Assembly (NCBI RefSeq): GCF_014203835.1
Contig: NZ_JACHJW010000001.1
Coordinates: 2,170,001-2,234,000, forward strand
DNA: 64,000 nucleotides
Direction: 5' to 3'
From: Micromonospora polyrhachis
GTDB taxonomy: Bacteria > Actinomycetota > Actinomycetes > Mycobacteriales > Micromonosporaceae
Below are positions 18,567 to 27,508 of the stretch, one piece after another (position 1 is the first letter of the stretch; every line of letters starts with the position of its first letter). Under the pieces are notes generated by a model. It saw nothing but the letters and a program-made list of their open reading frames with translations, was not told the DNA's origin and searched no databases. A program made the translations under genes and the position numbers.

Positions 18567-19763
18567 TCAGGTCGCCACCGGCAGGGTTACCGTGACGACC
18601 AGGCCGCCCCCGTTACGGGGCTCGGCGCGTACGTCCCCGCCGTGGGCCCGGGCCACCGCCTGGACGATGGACAACCCCAGGCCCGCGCCGGGCGTGGTGT
18701 AGACCCGGTCGACGAGCCGCCGGAACGGCTCGAAGAGCTTCGGGACCTCGTACGGGGGTACAACCGGACCCGTGTTGCTCACCTCCAGTACGACCGTGCC
18801 GTCGGGTCGGGTATCGCTGGTGATCCGCACCCAGCCGTCCTCGGTGACGTTGTGTCGTACCCCGTTCTCCACGAGGTTCTGGACAAGCCGTTCGAGCAGG
18901 ACCGGGTTGCCGATGGTCGGTGCCTCGCCGGCTTCGGTACGTACGGTGACCCCGTCGCTCGGTATCCGCACCGCCACATGCTCCACGATGTCCGCGAGGT
19001 CCACATAGGAACGCTCGATGATCTCGCGTTCGGAGCGGGCCAGCAGAAGCAGTCCGTCGATCAGCCGCTCGTGGCGAGCGTTGACCTCGAGCAGGGTCTC
19101 GCCGAGCTGGCGGATCTCCGGTGACGCGGTCGTACGCTCCACCGCGATCTCCAACAGTGCCCGATTGACGGTGAGCGGGGTACGCAGCTCGTGCGAGGCG
19201 TTGGCGATGAAGCGGCGTTGGCCGTCGAACGAATGGTCGAGCCGTTCGAGCATGACGTCGAAGGTGTCGGCCAACTCCTTGATCTCGTCGTGCGGTCCGT
19301 CCAGCGCGATGCGTTCGTTCAGATTCCGGTCCGCCGCCGGGGCGTCGGCGATCCGCCGGGCGGTCTCGGTCACCCGGTGCAGCGGTTGGAGCATCCGGCC
19401 GGCAATCAGCCAGCCGAAGGCGACCGCGGCGGCACCGACCACGGCCAACGCGATCCCGCCCTGGGTGAGCATGGTCTCAAGCGCGTCATTCTGGGCCTCA
19501 CGCATGATCGTCTGGCTCTGGACCGGTGCGTTGGCACTGGCGTTGGTGGGAGGCGGAACCGGCTGACCGGTGCGGTAAGCGGTCGTATCAGTGCTGGAAA
19601 TGGTCGTGTCGGTGCTGAACGAAACCTCGGCGGTGCGTAGTTGTTGGGAAACGAGCACATAGGTCACGCCGAGCAGCAGCAAGCCGGCGATCAGGAACAG
19701 CCCGCCGTAGACGAGCGTCAGCCGGGCGCGGATGGTCGGCCGGGGGATTCCGAGGTTCTTCAC
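18567..19763 (-). CDS. Sensor histidine kinase, two-component system
   Basis: A 398-residue membrane kinase. Membrane spans at about 18-40 and 101-122 bracket a 60-residue Ser/Thr/Pro-rich extracytoplasmic loop. A HAMP-like segment (about 122-175) follows, then HisKA with the phospho-acceptor His191 in ANASHELRTPL, and HATPase_c with LVENGVRHN, VSNTGPVVPPY and GAGLGLSIVQAVARAHGG. The start overlaps the response regulator stop (ATGA), so kinase and regulator are coupled. The pair is divergent from a lipoprotein-adaptor-MacB operon that it probably controls. The stimulus is unknown; cell-envelope stress or antimicrobial peptides are plausible by analogy. Confidence 0.95.
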   Translation of the reverse strand: MKNLGIPRPTIRARLTLVYGGLFLIAGLLLLGVTYVLVSQQLRTAEVSFSTDTTISSTDTTAYRTGQPVPPPTNASANAPVQSQTIMREAQNDALETMLTQGGIALAVVGAAAVAFGWLIAGRMLQPLHRVTETARRIADAPAADRNLNERIALDGPHDEIKELADTFDVMLERLDHSFDGQRRFIANASHELRTPLTVNRALLEIAVERTTASPEIRQLGETLLEVNARHERLIDGLLLLARSEREIIERSYVDLADIVEHVAVRIPSDGVTVRTEAGEAPTIGNPVLLERLVQNLVENGVRHNVTEDGWVRITSDTRPDGTVVLEVSNTGPVVPPYEVPKLFEPFRRLVDRVYTTPGAGLGLSIVQAVARAHGGDVRAEPRNGGGLVVTVTLPVAT

Positions 19764-20416
19764 GGAATCCGGTACCCCACTCCCGGCTCGGTCAGCACGG
19801 CCGGCGGGTCACCGAGTTTGCGCCGCAGCTTGAGGATCGCCATCCGTACCGCGTGGGTGAACGGGTCGGCGTGTTCGTCCCAGGCCTTCTCCAGCAGTTG
19901 TTCGGCGGAGACCGCGGCCCCCTCGGCCCGTAACAGCTCGGCGAGGACGGCGAACTCCTTCCGGGACAACGGCACGTACCGGCCATCCCGGTAGACCTCA
20001 CGGCGATGCGGGTCGAGCCGGATTCCGGCGCGGTGCAGGACCGGCGGCGCGGCCGGTCGGGCACGCCGCCCCAGGGCCACCACCCGGGCGGCCAACTCCC
20101 GGAATGCGAAGGGCTTGGGCAGGTAATCGTCCGCGCCCAGGGCCAGCCCGGCGACCCGGTCGTCGATGTCGGCGGCGGCGGTCAACATCAGCACCCGGGT
20201 TGACGAGCCGGTCTCGACGATCTCCCGGCAGACCCGATCGCCGGGGACGACCGGCAGGTCACGGTCGAGCACCACCACGTCGTAGTCGTTGACCCCGATC
20301 CGCTCCAGGGCGGAGCCACCATCGTGCACCACGTCGACCGCGTGCGCGTCACCCCGCAGCCACCGAGCCACCGCGTCGGCGAGCAACGGCTCGTCCTCGA
20401 CCACCAGTATTCGCAT
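19760..20416 (-). CDS. OmpR-family response regulator
   Basis: A 218-residue regulator. The receiver domain has the acidic pair in VVEDEP, the phosphorylated Asp51 in VVVLDRDLP and the conserved Lys in YLPKPFAFRELAARV. The C-terminal winged helix (from about 130: RDGRYVPLSRKEFAVLAELL to VRMAILKLRRKLGDPP) binds DNA, and the protein ends GVGYRI(P), typical of the family. I chose ATG 20416 because MRILVVEDE is the normal start, preceded by GGGGG; an extension to 20440 adds nothing recognisable. Partner kinase lies immediately downstream. Confidence 0.95.
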   Translation of the reverse strand: MRILVVEDEPLLADAVARWLRGDAHAVDVVHDGGSALERIGVNDYDVVVLDRDLPVVPGDRVCREIVETGSSTRVLMLTAAADIDDRVAGLALGADDYLPKPFAFRELAARVVALGRRARPAAPPVLHRAGIRLDPHRREVYRDGRYVPLSRKEFAVLAELLRAEGAAVSAEQLLEKAWDEHADPFTHAVRMAILKLRRKLGDPPAVLTEPGVGYRIP

Positions 20417-20543
20417 TCCCCCATGGTGACCGACAGTCACGTCACTTCGGCGTCAAGGTTTTCGATGACGGCCGGGAAACACGTCACCCCCGCTAATAGG
20501 GGTACGGCCGGGAGGCACCCGGCCGGCGATGAGGAGACGATCG

Positions 20544-21101
20544 ATGCGTTTCAGGAGAGCGCTCGTACTCGGTCTGCTGACCCTGGTGGCGGTGGCGGGC
20601 TGCGGCGGCAACGACGACGGCGACGGGGTGGCCACCGCCGGTGGCCAGGCCAGCGCCAGCGCCAGTGCCGGCGCGAAGGCCGGAACCGGCCCCGAGAACG
20701 AGCGGGAGAACGCCCTCAAGTTCTCGCAGTGCGTACGGGAGAACGGAGTGCCGAACTTCCCGGACCCGGAGCTCAAGGAGAACGGGGACATCTCCCTGAG
20801 CCTGCCGGAAGGGGCGGACCCGGCCAAGGTCAAGGCGGCCGAGGAGAAGTGCAAGCAGTACCAGCCCAACGGTGGTGAGCCGAGAAAGGCGGACCCACAG
20901 GTGCTGGAGCAGCTACGACAGTATTCCAAGTGCATGCGGGAGAACGGTGTTCTCCACTTCCCCGATCCAACCGACCAGGGCCTGCAAATCGACAACAACG
21001 TGGTGAACCCCGAAGACCCGAAGGTCAAGGCCGCCGAGCGGGCATGCAACAAGCACATACCGCCACCGCCCCCGGGCTCGCTGAACCGGAGTGACGGATG
21101 A
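20544..21101 (+). CDS. Lipoprotein with duplicated Cys-x-Arg-Glu-Asn-Gly motif
   Basis: A 185-residue predicted lipoprotein: signal segment RRALVLGLLTLVAVAGC with lipid-acceptor Cys20, then a Gly/Ala/Ser linker. The mature part holds two related units, FSQCVRENGVPNFPDPELK and YSKCMRENGVLHFPDPTDQ, each followed about 40 residues later by another Cys (EEKCKQY and ERACNKH), giving four cysteines that may form two disulfides. The ATG at 20544 follows GAGGAGA with 8-base spacing, and the stop overlaps the next gene's ATG. It begins an operon with an HlyD-like adaptor and a MacB-like transporter, so it is probably an extracytoplasmic accessory or ligand-sensing component. No biochemical function is known to me. 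Confidence 0.85.
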   Translation: MRFRRALVLGLLTLVAVAGCGGNDDGDGVATAGGQASASASAGAKAGTGPENERENALKFSQCVRENGVPNFPDPELKENGDISLSLPEGADPAKVKAAEEKCKQYQPNGGEPRKADPQVLEQLRQYSKCMRENGVLHFPDPTDQGLQIDNNVVNPEDPKVKAAERACNKHIPPPPPGSLNRSDG

Positions 21102-22180
21102 CCGGCGTCACCGGACGACGGCGACGGAGGGCGCGAGTGGTGGCCGTGGCGGCGGCCGTGGCCACCATCGGTGCCGCCGTCGCGGTGGCCACGGGGTTCG
21201 GCTGGCCGGAGAGCGAGAACGCTGATCCGACGCGCGGCGGTCTCCCCCCGGCGACCGCCGAGGTCACCCGGCAGACCATCGTCGAGACGCGGACCGAGAG
21301 TGGCGAGCTGGGCTACGGCGACCCGATCAAGGTGTACGGGCGACTCCCCGGAACCGTCACGGCGCTACCGGCCGTCGGTGCGAAGCTCGACCGTGGACAG
21401 GTGCTCTACCGGGTCAACGACACGCCGGTGGTGCTCCTGCAGGGCACGATTCCGGCCTACCGCACCCTTTCCACCGGCGTACGGGGTGCCGATGTCAAGC
21501 AGTTCGAAAAGAACCTCCACGCGTTGGGCTACCGGGGGTTCACCGTGGACGAGACGTACTCCAGCTCGACCGCCAGCGCGGTCCGGAAGTGGCAGGGCGA
21601 TCTTGGCCTGCGGAGGACCGGCACGGTGGAATCGGGGCGGGTCGCCTACGCGACCGGGGCGGTACGGGTGGACAGCCTGACGGCCGCGGTCGGCGAGGCG
21701 AGCCAGCCGGGCCAGGCGGTGCTCGCCTACACCGGGACGACCCAGGTGGTCACCGTGGAGCTGGAGATGTCCGACCAGCGGTTGGCCCGTAAGGGCGTCG
21801 GGGTGGAGGTCACCCTGCCCGATGGCAAGGCCGTGCCCGGGAAGGTCAGCCGAATCCTGACGACGATCACACCAGCCGAGGGGCAGAACGCCGCGAAGAC
21901 GACACTGCGGGTCACCGTCTCGGTCGACGATCAGCAGGCACTGGCCGCTCTCGCCCAGGCGACGGTGACGGTGGGCTTCACCGCCGCCCGGCAGGAGAAC
22001 GTGCTGACCGTACCGGTGGCCGCGCTGCTCGCCCTGGCCGAGGGCGGATACGGGCTACAGGTGGTGGAGGAGTCGGCGACCCGGATTATCGCGGTGCAGA
22101 CCGGACTGTTCGCTGGTGGTCGGGTCGAGGTCTCTGGCTCGGAGCTGACCGAGGGCATGACGGTGGGGATGCCGGCGTGA
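21098..22180 (+). CDS. HlyD-like efflux adaptor with peptidoglycan-binding domain
   Basis: A 360-residue protein with an N-terminal membrane anchor ([20 protein letters not shown]) and the membrane-fusion-protein plan: a lipoyl-like half-motif near [23 protein letters not shown], an inserted PG_binding_1 domain (residues about 130-175, [18 protein letters not shown] then [14 protein letters not shown]), and a beta-barrel with a final [19 protein letters not shown] strand. In Gram-positives this architecture usually accompanies MacB-type ABC systems; the domain may anchor the complex to murein. It overlaps both neighbours by four bases (ATGA and GTGA). Confidence 0.88.
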   Translation: MTGVTGRRRRRARVVAVAAAVATIGAAVAVATGFGWPESENADPTRGGLPPATAEVTRQTIVETRTESGELGYGDPIKVYGRLPGTVTALPAVGAKLDRGQVLYRVNDTPVVLLQGTIPAYRTLSTGVRGADVKQFEKNLHALGYRGFTVDETYSSSTASAVRKWQGDLGLRRTGTVESGRVAYATGAVRVDSLTAAVGEASQPGQAVLAYTGTTQVVTVELEMSDQRLARKGVGVEVTLPDGKAVPGKVSRILTTITPAEGQNAAKTTLRVTVSVDDQQALAALAQATVTVGFTAARQENVLTVPVAALLALAEGGYGLQVVEESATRIIAVQTGLFAGGRVEVSGSELTEGMTVGMPA

Positions 22181-22839
22181 GCGCGGTGGTGGAGTTGGCG
22201 GAGGTAGGTAAGACCTACCCCGGCGGGGTCGTCGCACTGCGGGAGGTCACCCTCGCCATCGGGTACGGCGAACTCGTGGCCATCGTGGGCCCGTCCGGCT
22301 CGGGCAAGTCCACCATGCTGCATCTGCTCGGCACGCTGGACCGCCCCTCGTCCGGGGTGGTACGCGTCGACGGTCACGACGTCGCCGCCCTCTCCGACCG
22401 GCAACTGTCCGCGCTGCGGGCCCGCCGGATCGGCTTCGTGTTCCAGCAGTTCCACCTGACGCCGGGGCAGCCGGCCCTGGACACCGTCGCGGACGGGTTG
22501 CTCTACACCGGCGTACCGATGCGGGAGCGCCGACGGCGGGCGGAGGCCGCGCTGATCCGCGTCGGTCTCGGTAACCGGGTCGACCATCGACCGCATGAGC
22601 TCTCCGGTGGGGAACGGCAGCGGGTGGCCATCGCCCGGGCGGTCTCCGGTGAGCCGGCGCTGTTGTTGGCCGACGAGCCGACCGGAAACCTCGACTCCGC
22701 GTCTGGGGGTGCCGTGGTGCGGCTGCTCCGAGAGCTGCATGAGAGCGGCACCACGGTACTGGTCATCACCCACGATCGGGACCTCGCGGCGAGCCTGCCG
22801 CGCCAGATCTCGATGCGCGACGGGCAGGTGGTCCCGTGA
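22177..22839 (+). CDS. MacB-type ABC transporter ATP-binding protein
   Basis: A 220-residue ATPase of the LolD/MacB class. Walker A is GPSGSGKST, the class-specific [20 protein letters not shown]-loop region is present, the signature is [14 protein letters not shown], Walker B is [14 protein letters not shown], and the switch His is in [11 protein letters not shown]. It starts at a GTG overlapping the adaptor stop and overlaps the permease GTG start, so all three should be made in fixed proportion. It energises the FtsX-like permease downstream. Confidence 0.95.
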   Translation: MSAVVELAEVGKTYPGGVVALREVTLAIGYGELVAIVGPSGSGKSTMLHLLGTLDRPSSGVVRVDGHDVAALSDRQLSALRARRIGFVFQQFHLTPGQPALDTVADGLLYTGVPMRERRRRAEAALIRVGLGNRVDHRPHELSGGERQRVAIARAVSGEPALLLADEPTGNLDSASGGAVVRLLRELHESGTTVLVITHDRDLAASLPRQISMRDGQVVP

Positions 22840-24095
22840 CCGGGTCACCACCACAGGTCGTTCCGGACGACCTGCCGCCACCGGCCAGGTCGAACGCGCG
22901 GGATCTCTCGCCAGCCCGGCTTCGCCCCCGGGACGTGCTGCGGGTCGGTGGTGCCGGGCTCCGCACCCGGCCCCTGCGGGCAGTCCTCTCCGCCCTGGGC
23001 ATCGCGATCGGCATCGCCGCGATGATCTCGGTGGTGGGGATCTCGACGTCCAGTCGGGCCGATCTGGACCGGCAACTCGCCGCGCTCGGCACCAACCTGC
23101 TGACCGTGGCACCGGGTAGCTCCCTCTCCGGCGGGAACGCCACACTACCCGCCGAATCCGTTCCGATGATCTCTCGAATCGGGCCGGTGACCGAGGTCGC
23201 CGCGACCGGCAAACTACCCGAGACCCACGTCTACCGCCACAACCGGATCCCCGCCGCGGAGAGCGGCGGGATCTCGGTACTGGCCGCGCATCTCGACCTA
23301 CCGGCCACGGTTGCCGCCTCCATCGCACACGGCACCTGGCTGAACGAGGCGACCGCCCGGTATCCGGCCGTGGTGCTCGGCAACGCCACCGCCCGACGGT
23401 TGGGCATCGGGGCCGCCGGAACGGATGTCCAGGTCTACGTCGGCGGCAGGTGGTTCACTGTCGTGGGCATCCTCGATCAGGTGCCGCTGGCCCCCGAACT
23501 CGACTCGGCCGCCCTGGTGGGGTGGCCGGCCGCGACGGCGTACCTGGACTTCGACGGCCACGCCACGACCATCTACACCCGCGCCGCCGATGCCGATGTG
23601 ACGGCGGTACGCGACGTCCTGGCCGCGACCGCCAACCCGCAGGCACCCAACCAGGTCAAGGTGTCCCGCCCCTCGGACGCGCTGACCGCGCGGCAGGCCG
23701 CCGACCGTTCCTTCGCCGGGCTCCTCCTCGGGCTCGGTGCGGTGGCCCTGCTGGTGGGCGGGGTGGGGGTGGCGAACACGATGGTCATCTCGGTGCTGGA
23801 ACGCCGTTCGGAGATCGGGTTGCGCCGATCGCTCGGTGCCACTCGTGGCCAGGTCCGGGTCCAGTTCCTGGCCGAGTCGCTGCTGCTCTCCGCCCTCGGG
23901 GGTATCGGTGGCGTGGCCGTCGGCATCGTGGTGACCGCCGGGTACGCCAGCACCCGGTCGATGCCGACGGTGGTACCCGGGTGGGCGATGGTCGGTGGGT
24001 TGGGGGCCACCCTGCTCATCGGCGCGGTCGCGGGCCTCTACCCGGCGATCCGCGCCGCTCGGCTCTCCCCCACCGAGGCCCTCGCCACGCCGTAG
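22836..24095 (+). CDS. MacB/FtsX-like ABC transporter permease
   Basis: A 419-residue permease. The cytoplasmic N-terminus leads to a first span ([24 protein letters not shown]), then about 220 residues of MacB periplasmic-core type extracytoplasmic domain with [14 protein letters not shown] and [10 protein letters not shown]. Three C-terminal spans follow, including [32 protein letters not shown], the hallmark FtsX-domain segment. Such systems act as mechanotransmission exporters for peptides, lipids or antibiotics. It is the last gene of the operon facing the two-component pair. Confidence 0.94.
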   Translation: MTGSPPQVVPDDLPPPARSNARDLSPARLRPRDVLRVGGAGLRTRPLRAVLSALGIAIGIAAMISVVGISTSSRADLDRQLAALGTNLLTVAPGSSLSGGNATLPAESVPMISRIGPVTEVAATGKLPETHVYRHNRIPAAESGGISVLAAHLDLPATVAASIAHGTWLNEATARYPAVVLGNATARRLGIGAAGTDVQVYVGGRWFTVVGILDQVPLAPELDSAALVGWPAATAYLDFDGHATTIYTRAADADVTAVRDVLAATANPQAPNQVKVSRPSDALTARQAADRSFAGLLLGLGAVALLVGGVGVANTMVISVLERRSEIGLRRSLGATRGQVRVQFLAESLLLSALGGIGGVAVGIVVTAGYASTRSMPTVVPGWAMVGGLGATLLIGAVAGLYPAIRAARLSPTEALATP

Positions 24096-24107
24096 CGGTG
24101 TCGTGAT

Positions 24108-24158
24108 GGGAGGGCGGTCGAGGACGGCCATATCGGCACCCATCCTCCCCGCCCTCCC
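24108..24158. terminator. Possible bidirectional terminator
   Basis: GGGAGGGCGG (24108-24117) can pair with CCGCCCTCCC (24149-24158) across a long 31-base loop between the convergent permease and VOC genes. The long loop makes this weaker than the other stems in the window. Confidence 0.4.
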
Positions 24159-24173
24159 ACCGGTTCTCGGTTG

Positions 24174-24572
24174 CTACTCCTGGGTGGTCGGTTGGGTCAT
24201 CCACTGCACGAGTTGGACGACGACACCGTTCGGGTCGGTCACCTGGAAGTAGCGCTCGCCCCAGGGCTCCGTCTCGATCGGAGTGGTGATCTCCACCCCC
24301 TCACGCTGGACGCGTGTGTACTCGCCGTCGATGTCCGCCACCACGAAGGCCAGGATGAGCCCGGCCGCGGGCTGGTCACGCAGGCTGTCCGGCTTCAGAC
24401 TGGCGAGACCGGTACGCAGAAAGATGACGTTGAAGCCCAGGTCGTCCCGGGCGAGCGAGACGAACCCGTCGGCCGCCATCTCCTCCCGGAACCCGAAGTG
24501 CTGCTTGAGGAAGGCGGCTGAGGTGGCCACGTCGTCGACGTTCAGTGAGATGGCGGCACCGGTGATCTGCAA
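24174..24572 (-). CDS. VOC-superfamily (glyoxalase/bleomycin-resistance fold) protein
   Basis: A 132-residue single-domain protein with the paired beta-alpha-beta-beta-beta modules: AAISLNVDDVATSAAFLKQHFGF, then DGFVSLARDDLGFNVIFL, then LILAFVVADIDGEYTRVQ and GERYFQVTDPNGVVVQLVQW. The C-terminal Glu expected as a metal ligand in glyoxalases appears as Gln in VVVQLVQW, so it may instead bind small molecules such as antibiotics; this is inference. The start is inferred as TTG 24572, because AAGGGAG (24579-24585) sits 6 bases upstream; the ATG at 24629 overlaps the predicted -10 box and cannot be used if that promoter is real. Confidence 0.85.
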   Translation of the reverse strand: MQITGAAISLNVDDVATSAAFLKQHFGFREEMAADGFVSLARDDLGFNVIFLRTGLASLKPDSLRDQPAAGLILAFVVADIDGEYTRVQREGVEITTPIETEPWGERYFQVTDPNGVVVQLVQWMTQPTTQE

Positions 24573-24627
24573 CAGGATCTCCCTTGGTCGAGAACTCTTC
24601 GAGGCACGGGACCCCGTTTCCCCATAC

Positions 24628-24657
24628 ATTGTACACCATACGCCGTAGAGAGTTTAA
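24628..24657 (-). promoter_or_regulatory. Predicted promoter of the VOC gene
   Basis: Read on the minus strand, TTAAAC is followed after 18 bases by TACAAT, a near-consensus -10 box, in an unusually AT-rich patch. Transcription would begin near 24621, about 50 bases before the TTG start. Confidence 0.5.
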
Positions 24658-24681
24658 AATTCCGGCGTGATCCGGAACGCA

Positions 24682-24721
24682 GATCGCCCCGCCACCTCAG
24701 CTGAGATGGCGGGGCGATCTT
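24682..24721. terminator. Terminator downstream of mdh
   Basis: AGATCGCCCCGCCA (24682-24695) pairs perfectly with 24708-24721 around a 12-base loop, 37 bases after the mdh stop codon. Confidence 0.85.
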
Positions 24722-24757
24722 TCGACTCACACGGCTCGGCCGCGTCCGTCGTACGGG

Positions 24758-25708
24758 TCAGAGGTTGGCGACGTCGCCCTGCTTGGCACGAACCGCCTCG
24801 GCGGCCTCCTTCAGGCTGGCCAGCTCGTCGGCGTCCAGGTCGGTCTCGACGACCCGCCGTACGCCCTCAGCGCCGATCTCCGCCTCGACGCCCAGGTAGA
24901 CGCCCGAGATGCCGTACTCACCGTCGACCCAGGCGCAGACCGGCAGGACGTCACCGGAGTCGGTCGCCACGGCCTTGGCCATCCGGGCGGCGGCGGCGGA
25001 CGGGGCGTAGTACGCCGAACCGGTCTTCAGCAGCGCGACGACCTCGGCACCACCGTTGCGAGTACGGACGACCAGCTCCTCGATCTTCTCCGCCGGCATG
25101 ACGTCACGCAGCGGCTTGCCGTCGACCGTGCTCTTGGACGGAACCGGGACCATGGTGTCGCCGTGCGAGCCCAGGGTCAGCGTCCTGACCGAGCCGACCG
25201 GCACCGAGAGCTCCTCGGCCACGAAGTTGCTGAACCGGGCGGTGTCGAGCATGCCGGCCTGGCCGAGCACCCGGTTCTTCGGGAACTGGGTGGCGAGCTG
25301 CGCCATCGCGGTCATCTCGTCCAGCGGGTTGGAGACGACGATGACCACGGCGTTCGGGGCGTACTTGGCGACGTTCTCGGCGACCTGGCGAACGATCTTG
25401 GCGTTGGTCTCCAGCAGGTCCATCCGGCTCATGCCCGGCTTACGGGGCAGGCCAGCGGTGATGACGACGACGTCCGAGCCCTCGATGGCCTCGTAGCCCT
25501 CACCGTTGCGACCGGTGGTCTGGCCGACGACCTTGGTCTCGAAGCCCTCAATCGGCCGCGACTGGTTGATGTCCAGCGCCAGCCCTTCGGGCTTGCCCTC
25601 CACGATGTCAGTGATCACCACGGTGTCGAAGACGTCGTACTCGGCCAGGCGCTGTGCGGTCGTCGAGCCGTAGAAGCCAGCGCCGACGACAGTGACCTTT
25701 TTGCCCAT
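24758..25708 (-). CDS. mdh: Malate dehydrogenase
   Basis: NAD-dependent oxidation of malate to oxaloacetate in the TCA cycle. The 316-residue protein is of the LDH-like type (as in Bacillus) rather than the long actinobacterial form. It has the nucleotide fold GAGFYGSTTAQRLAE, the acidic VVITDIVEGKPEG segment favouring NAD, the substrate Arg in AGLPRKPGMSRMDLL, VSNPLDEMTAMA, and the catalytic His in TLGSHGDTMVPVPS. ATG 25708 (MGKKVTVVGAG) is the natural start; the frame remains open to 25807 but upstream residues have no homology-like character. Monocistronic between a hairpin element and a terminator. Confidence 0.95.
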   Translation of the reverse strand: MGKKVTVVGAGFYGSTTAQRLAEYDVFDTVVITDIVEGKPEGLALDINQSRPIEGFETKVVGQTTGRNGEGYEAIEGSDVVVITAGLPRKPGMSRMDLLETNAKIVRQVAENVAKYAPNAVVIVVSNPLDEMTAMAQLATQFPKNRVLGQAGMLDTARFSNFVAEELSVPVGSVRTLTLGSHGDTMVPVPSKSTVDGKPLRDVMPAEKIEELVVRTRNGGAEVVALLKTGSAYYAPSAAAARMAKAVATDSGDVLPVCAWVDGEYGISGVYLGVEAEIGAEGVRRVVETDLDADELASLKEAAEAVRAKQGDVANL

Positions 25709-25820
25709 GGTCGTCCCACTCCCTGATACCAGTCGGGTTTTCCGGACCGTATCAGTCATGTTCGCACCGTTCGGGGCAGGGCCGGTGACCGTTGGCCGGA
25801 TCACCACCCCCCGTTAATGC

Positions 25821-25869
25821 AAGGAAGGGCTCCTTCTTGTCGGTTTCTGCCGTGAAGGGGCCCTTCCCC
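25821..25869. repeat. Dispersed hairpin element, copy 3
   Basis: AAGGAAGGGCTCCTTC near 25821 and GAAGGGGCCCTTCCCC near 25854 flank a GTCGGTTTCTGCCGT loop. The arms are imperfect relative to copy 1. It lies in the gap between folD (ends 25883) and the mdh promoter region. Confidence 0.75.
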
Positions 25870-25882
25870 ACACAGAGCGCGG

Positions 25883-26746
25883 TCAGAGGTCCCGCTCGGC
25901 GCGCTCCACCACGTTGGCCAGCAACATGGCCCGGGTCATCGGCCCGACACCGCCCGGCATCGGCACCAGCGCGCCGGCCACCTCGGCCACCTCGGGGTCG
26001 ACGTCCCCGGTGTAGCGGCCCTTGCCGTCCGCACCGATCACCCGGGTGATGCCCACGTCCACCACCACCGCTCCCGGCCGGACCATGTCGGCGGTGAGCA
26101 GCCCCGGTACGCCCGCGGCGACGATCACGATGTCCGCCTGCCGGGTGTGTGCGGCCAGGTCCAGCGTGCCGGTGTGGCACAACGTCACGGTGGCGTTCTC
26201 GCTACGTCGGGTCAGTAGCAGCCCCATCGGGCGACCCACGGTGTTACCCCGCCCGACCACGGCGACCTCAGCCCCACGAAGTGCCACGTCGTGCCGGCGC
26301 AGCAACTCCACGATGCCGCGCGGGGTGCAGGGCAGCGGGCCGGGATAGCCGAGCACCAGACGACCGAGGTTGACCGGGTGCAGGCCGTCGGCGTCCTTCT
26401 CCGGGTCGATCAGCTCCAGCACCCGCTGGGTGTCGATCTGGGCCGGCAACGGAAGCTGGACGATGTAGCCGTGGCAGGCCGGATCGGCGTTGAGTTCGGT
26501 GATGACGGCATCCACCTGCTCCTGCGTCGCGTCCGCCGGCAGTTCCCGTCGCAGCGACGCGATACCGACCTCGGCGCAGTCCCGGTGCTTGCCGTTGACG
26601 TACGCCTGCGAGCCCGGATCCTCGCCGACCAATACCGTACCCAGACCCGGGACGATGCCCCGTTCCGCGAGTGCCTTCACCCGTACCCGCAGCTCATCCT
26701 TGATTTCCGCCGCGGTCGCCTTGCCGTCCAAGAGGGTCGCCGTCAC
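25883..26746 (-). CDS. folD: Methylenetetrahydrofolate dehydrogenase / cyclohydrolase
   Basis: A bifunctional cytoplasmic enzyme converting 5,10-methylene-THF through methenyl-THF to 10-formyl-THF, the donor used by PurN and PurH encoded about 1-3 kb away. The 287-residue length is standard. Motifs: [23 protein letters not shown] with the catalytic Lys, [13 protein letters not shown], then [11 protein letters not shown] and the NADP site [16 protein letters not shown]. It ends with [19 protein letters not shown], the conserved C-terminal block. Single gene; its start is divergent from the lipoprotein gene at 26926. Confidence 0.97.
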   Translation of the reverse strand: MTATLLDGKATAAEIKDELRVRVKALAERGIVPGLGTVLVGEDPGSQAYVNGKHRDCAEVGIASLRRELPADATQEQVDAVITELNADPACHGYIVQLPLPAQIDTQRVLELIDPEKDADGLHPVNLGRLVLGYPGPLPCTPRGIVELLRRHDVALRGAEVAVVGRGNTVGRPMGLLLTRRSENATVTLCHTGTLDLAAHTRQADIVIVAAGVPGLLTADMVRPGAVVVDVGITRVIGADGKGRYTGDVDPEVAEVAGALVPMPGGVGPMTRAMLLANVVERAERDL

Positions 26747-26925
26747 ACCACGAATCGTCTCACGTCCCCAGGATTCTCGTGATCAGGGACCAGATCCGAC
26801 GGTTTGCCGGTGTCGTGCCATCAGCTTCGCACGCACGAGGATCGCGACCCGCGATTCCCGTCGCCTGCCGATCGTCTGCCAGTCCGGTCTTCCGATCGAT
26901 CCTCAGGGCTCGATATCTTGCTGGC

Positions 26926-27459
26926 ATGTCCACGAGACGTGCAGCCGCCCTGATATCCGGGGCACTAACCGGAGGCGCCCTGTTGGCCGGGTGTAGCCCG
27001 GCGACGCCAGCCGGTGCCCCCGCGCCGTCCTCGACCGGGCCGGCGACGACCTCGACCAGATCGGCGGCAGCGGCGACCAGCCCGTCCTGCCCACCCTCCG
27101 CCACCTTTCCAGTCGACCCGATCACCAGGACCCCGGAGGCACCGGGAGTTGGCAACGGCGTCAGCCTGTGGGCGATGTTCTTCCCGAGGGAGGGGGAGAG
27201 GGAACTACAGGCCACCGAAGAAACAAAGATCGTCTGGCGGATGACCGGTACCGGCGATCTGCGCATCCGGGCCACCGGCCCGGACGACGTCACGGTGACC
27301 CCGATGTGGGGACCGGAACTCCACACCGGGAGCAACTGGTCGCGTCCCGGCACCGAATGGGGCACCGGCTGGATCTTCCCGACCGCCGGCTGCTGGACGG
27401 TGCAGGCCGACCGCGACAACGGGGCAACAGCGATGCTGACCCTACGAGTCGCGCCGTGA
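26926..27459 (+). CDS. Small lipoprotein of unknown function
   Basis: A 177-residue protein with a clear lipobox: the segment from ALISGALTGGALLAGC gives Cys21 as lipid acceptor, followed by a 40-residue Ala/Ser/Thr/Pro linker. The mature domain has a beta-sandwich look (GVSLWAMFFPREGERELQ, KIVWRMTGTGDLRI, WFPTAGCWTVQADRDNGATAMLTLRV-like pattern) and a Cys pair (PSCPP and AGCWT) that may form a disulfide. Members with this GCWxV ending are common extracytoplasmic lipoproteins in actinomycetes, without assigned function. ATG 26926 is chosen over an open upstream extension because the signal peptide begins there. Confidence 0.8.
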   Translation: MSTRRAAALISGALTGGALLAGCSPATPAGAPAPSSTGPATTSTRSAAAATSPSCPPSATFPVDPITRTPEAPGVGNGVSLWAMFFPREGERELQATEETKIVWRMTGTGDLRIRATGPDDVTVTPMWGPELHTGSNWSRPGTEWGTGWIFPTAGCWTVQADRDNGATAMLTLRVAP

Positions 27460-27496
27460 TCTGCGCCCCGGGTACGCGGTCACCGGGGCGCAGATC
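27458..27496. terminator. Bidirectional terminator, lipoprotein gene / purH
   Basis: GATCTGCGCCCCGG (27458-27471) pairs with 27483-27496 in a perfect 14-base stem with an 11-base loop. The left arm overlaps the lipoprotein stop codon. Confidence 0.85.
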
Positions 27497-27508
27497 GCGG
27501 CGGAACGG

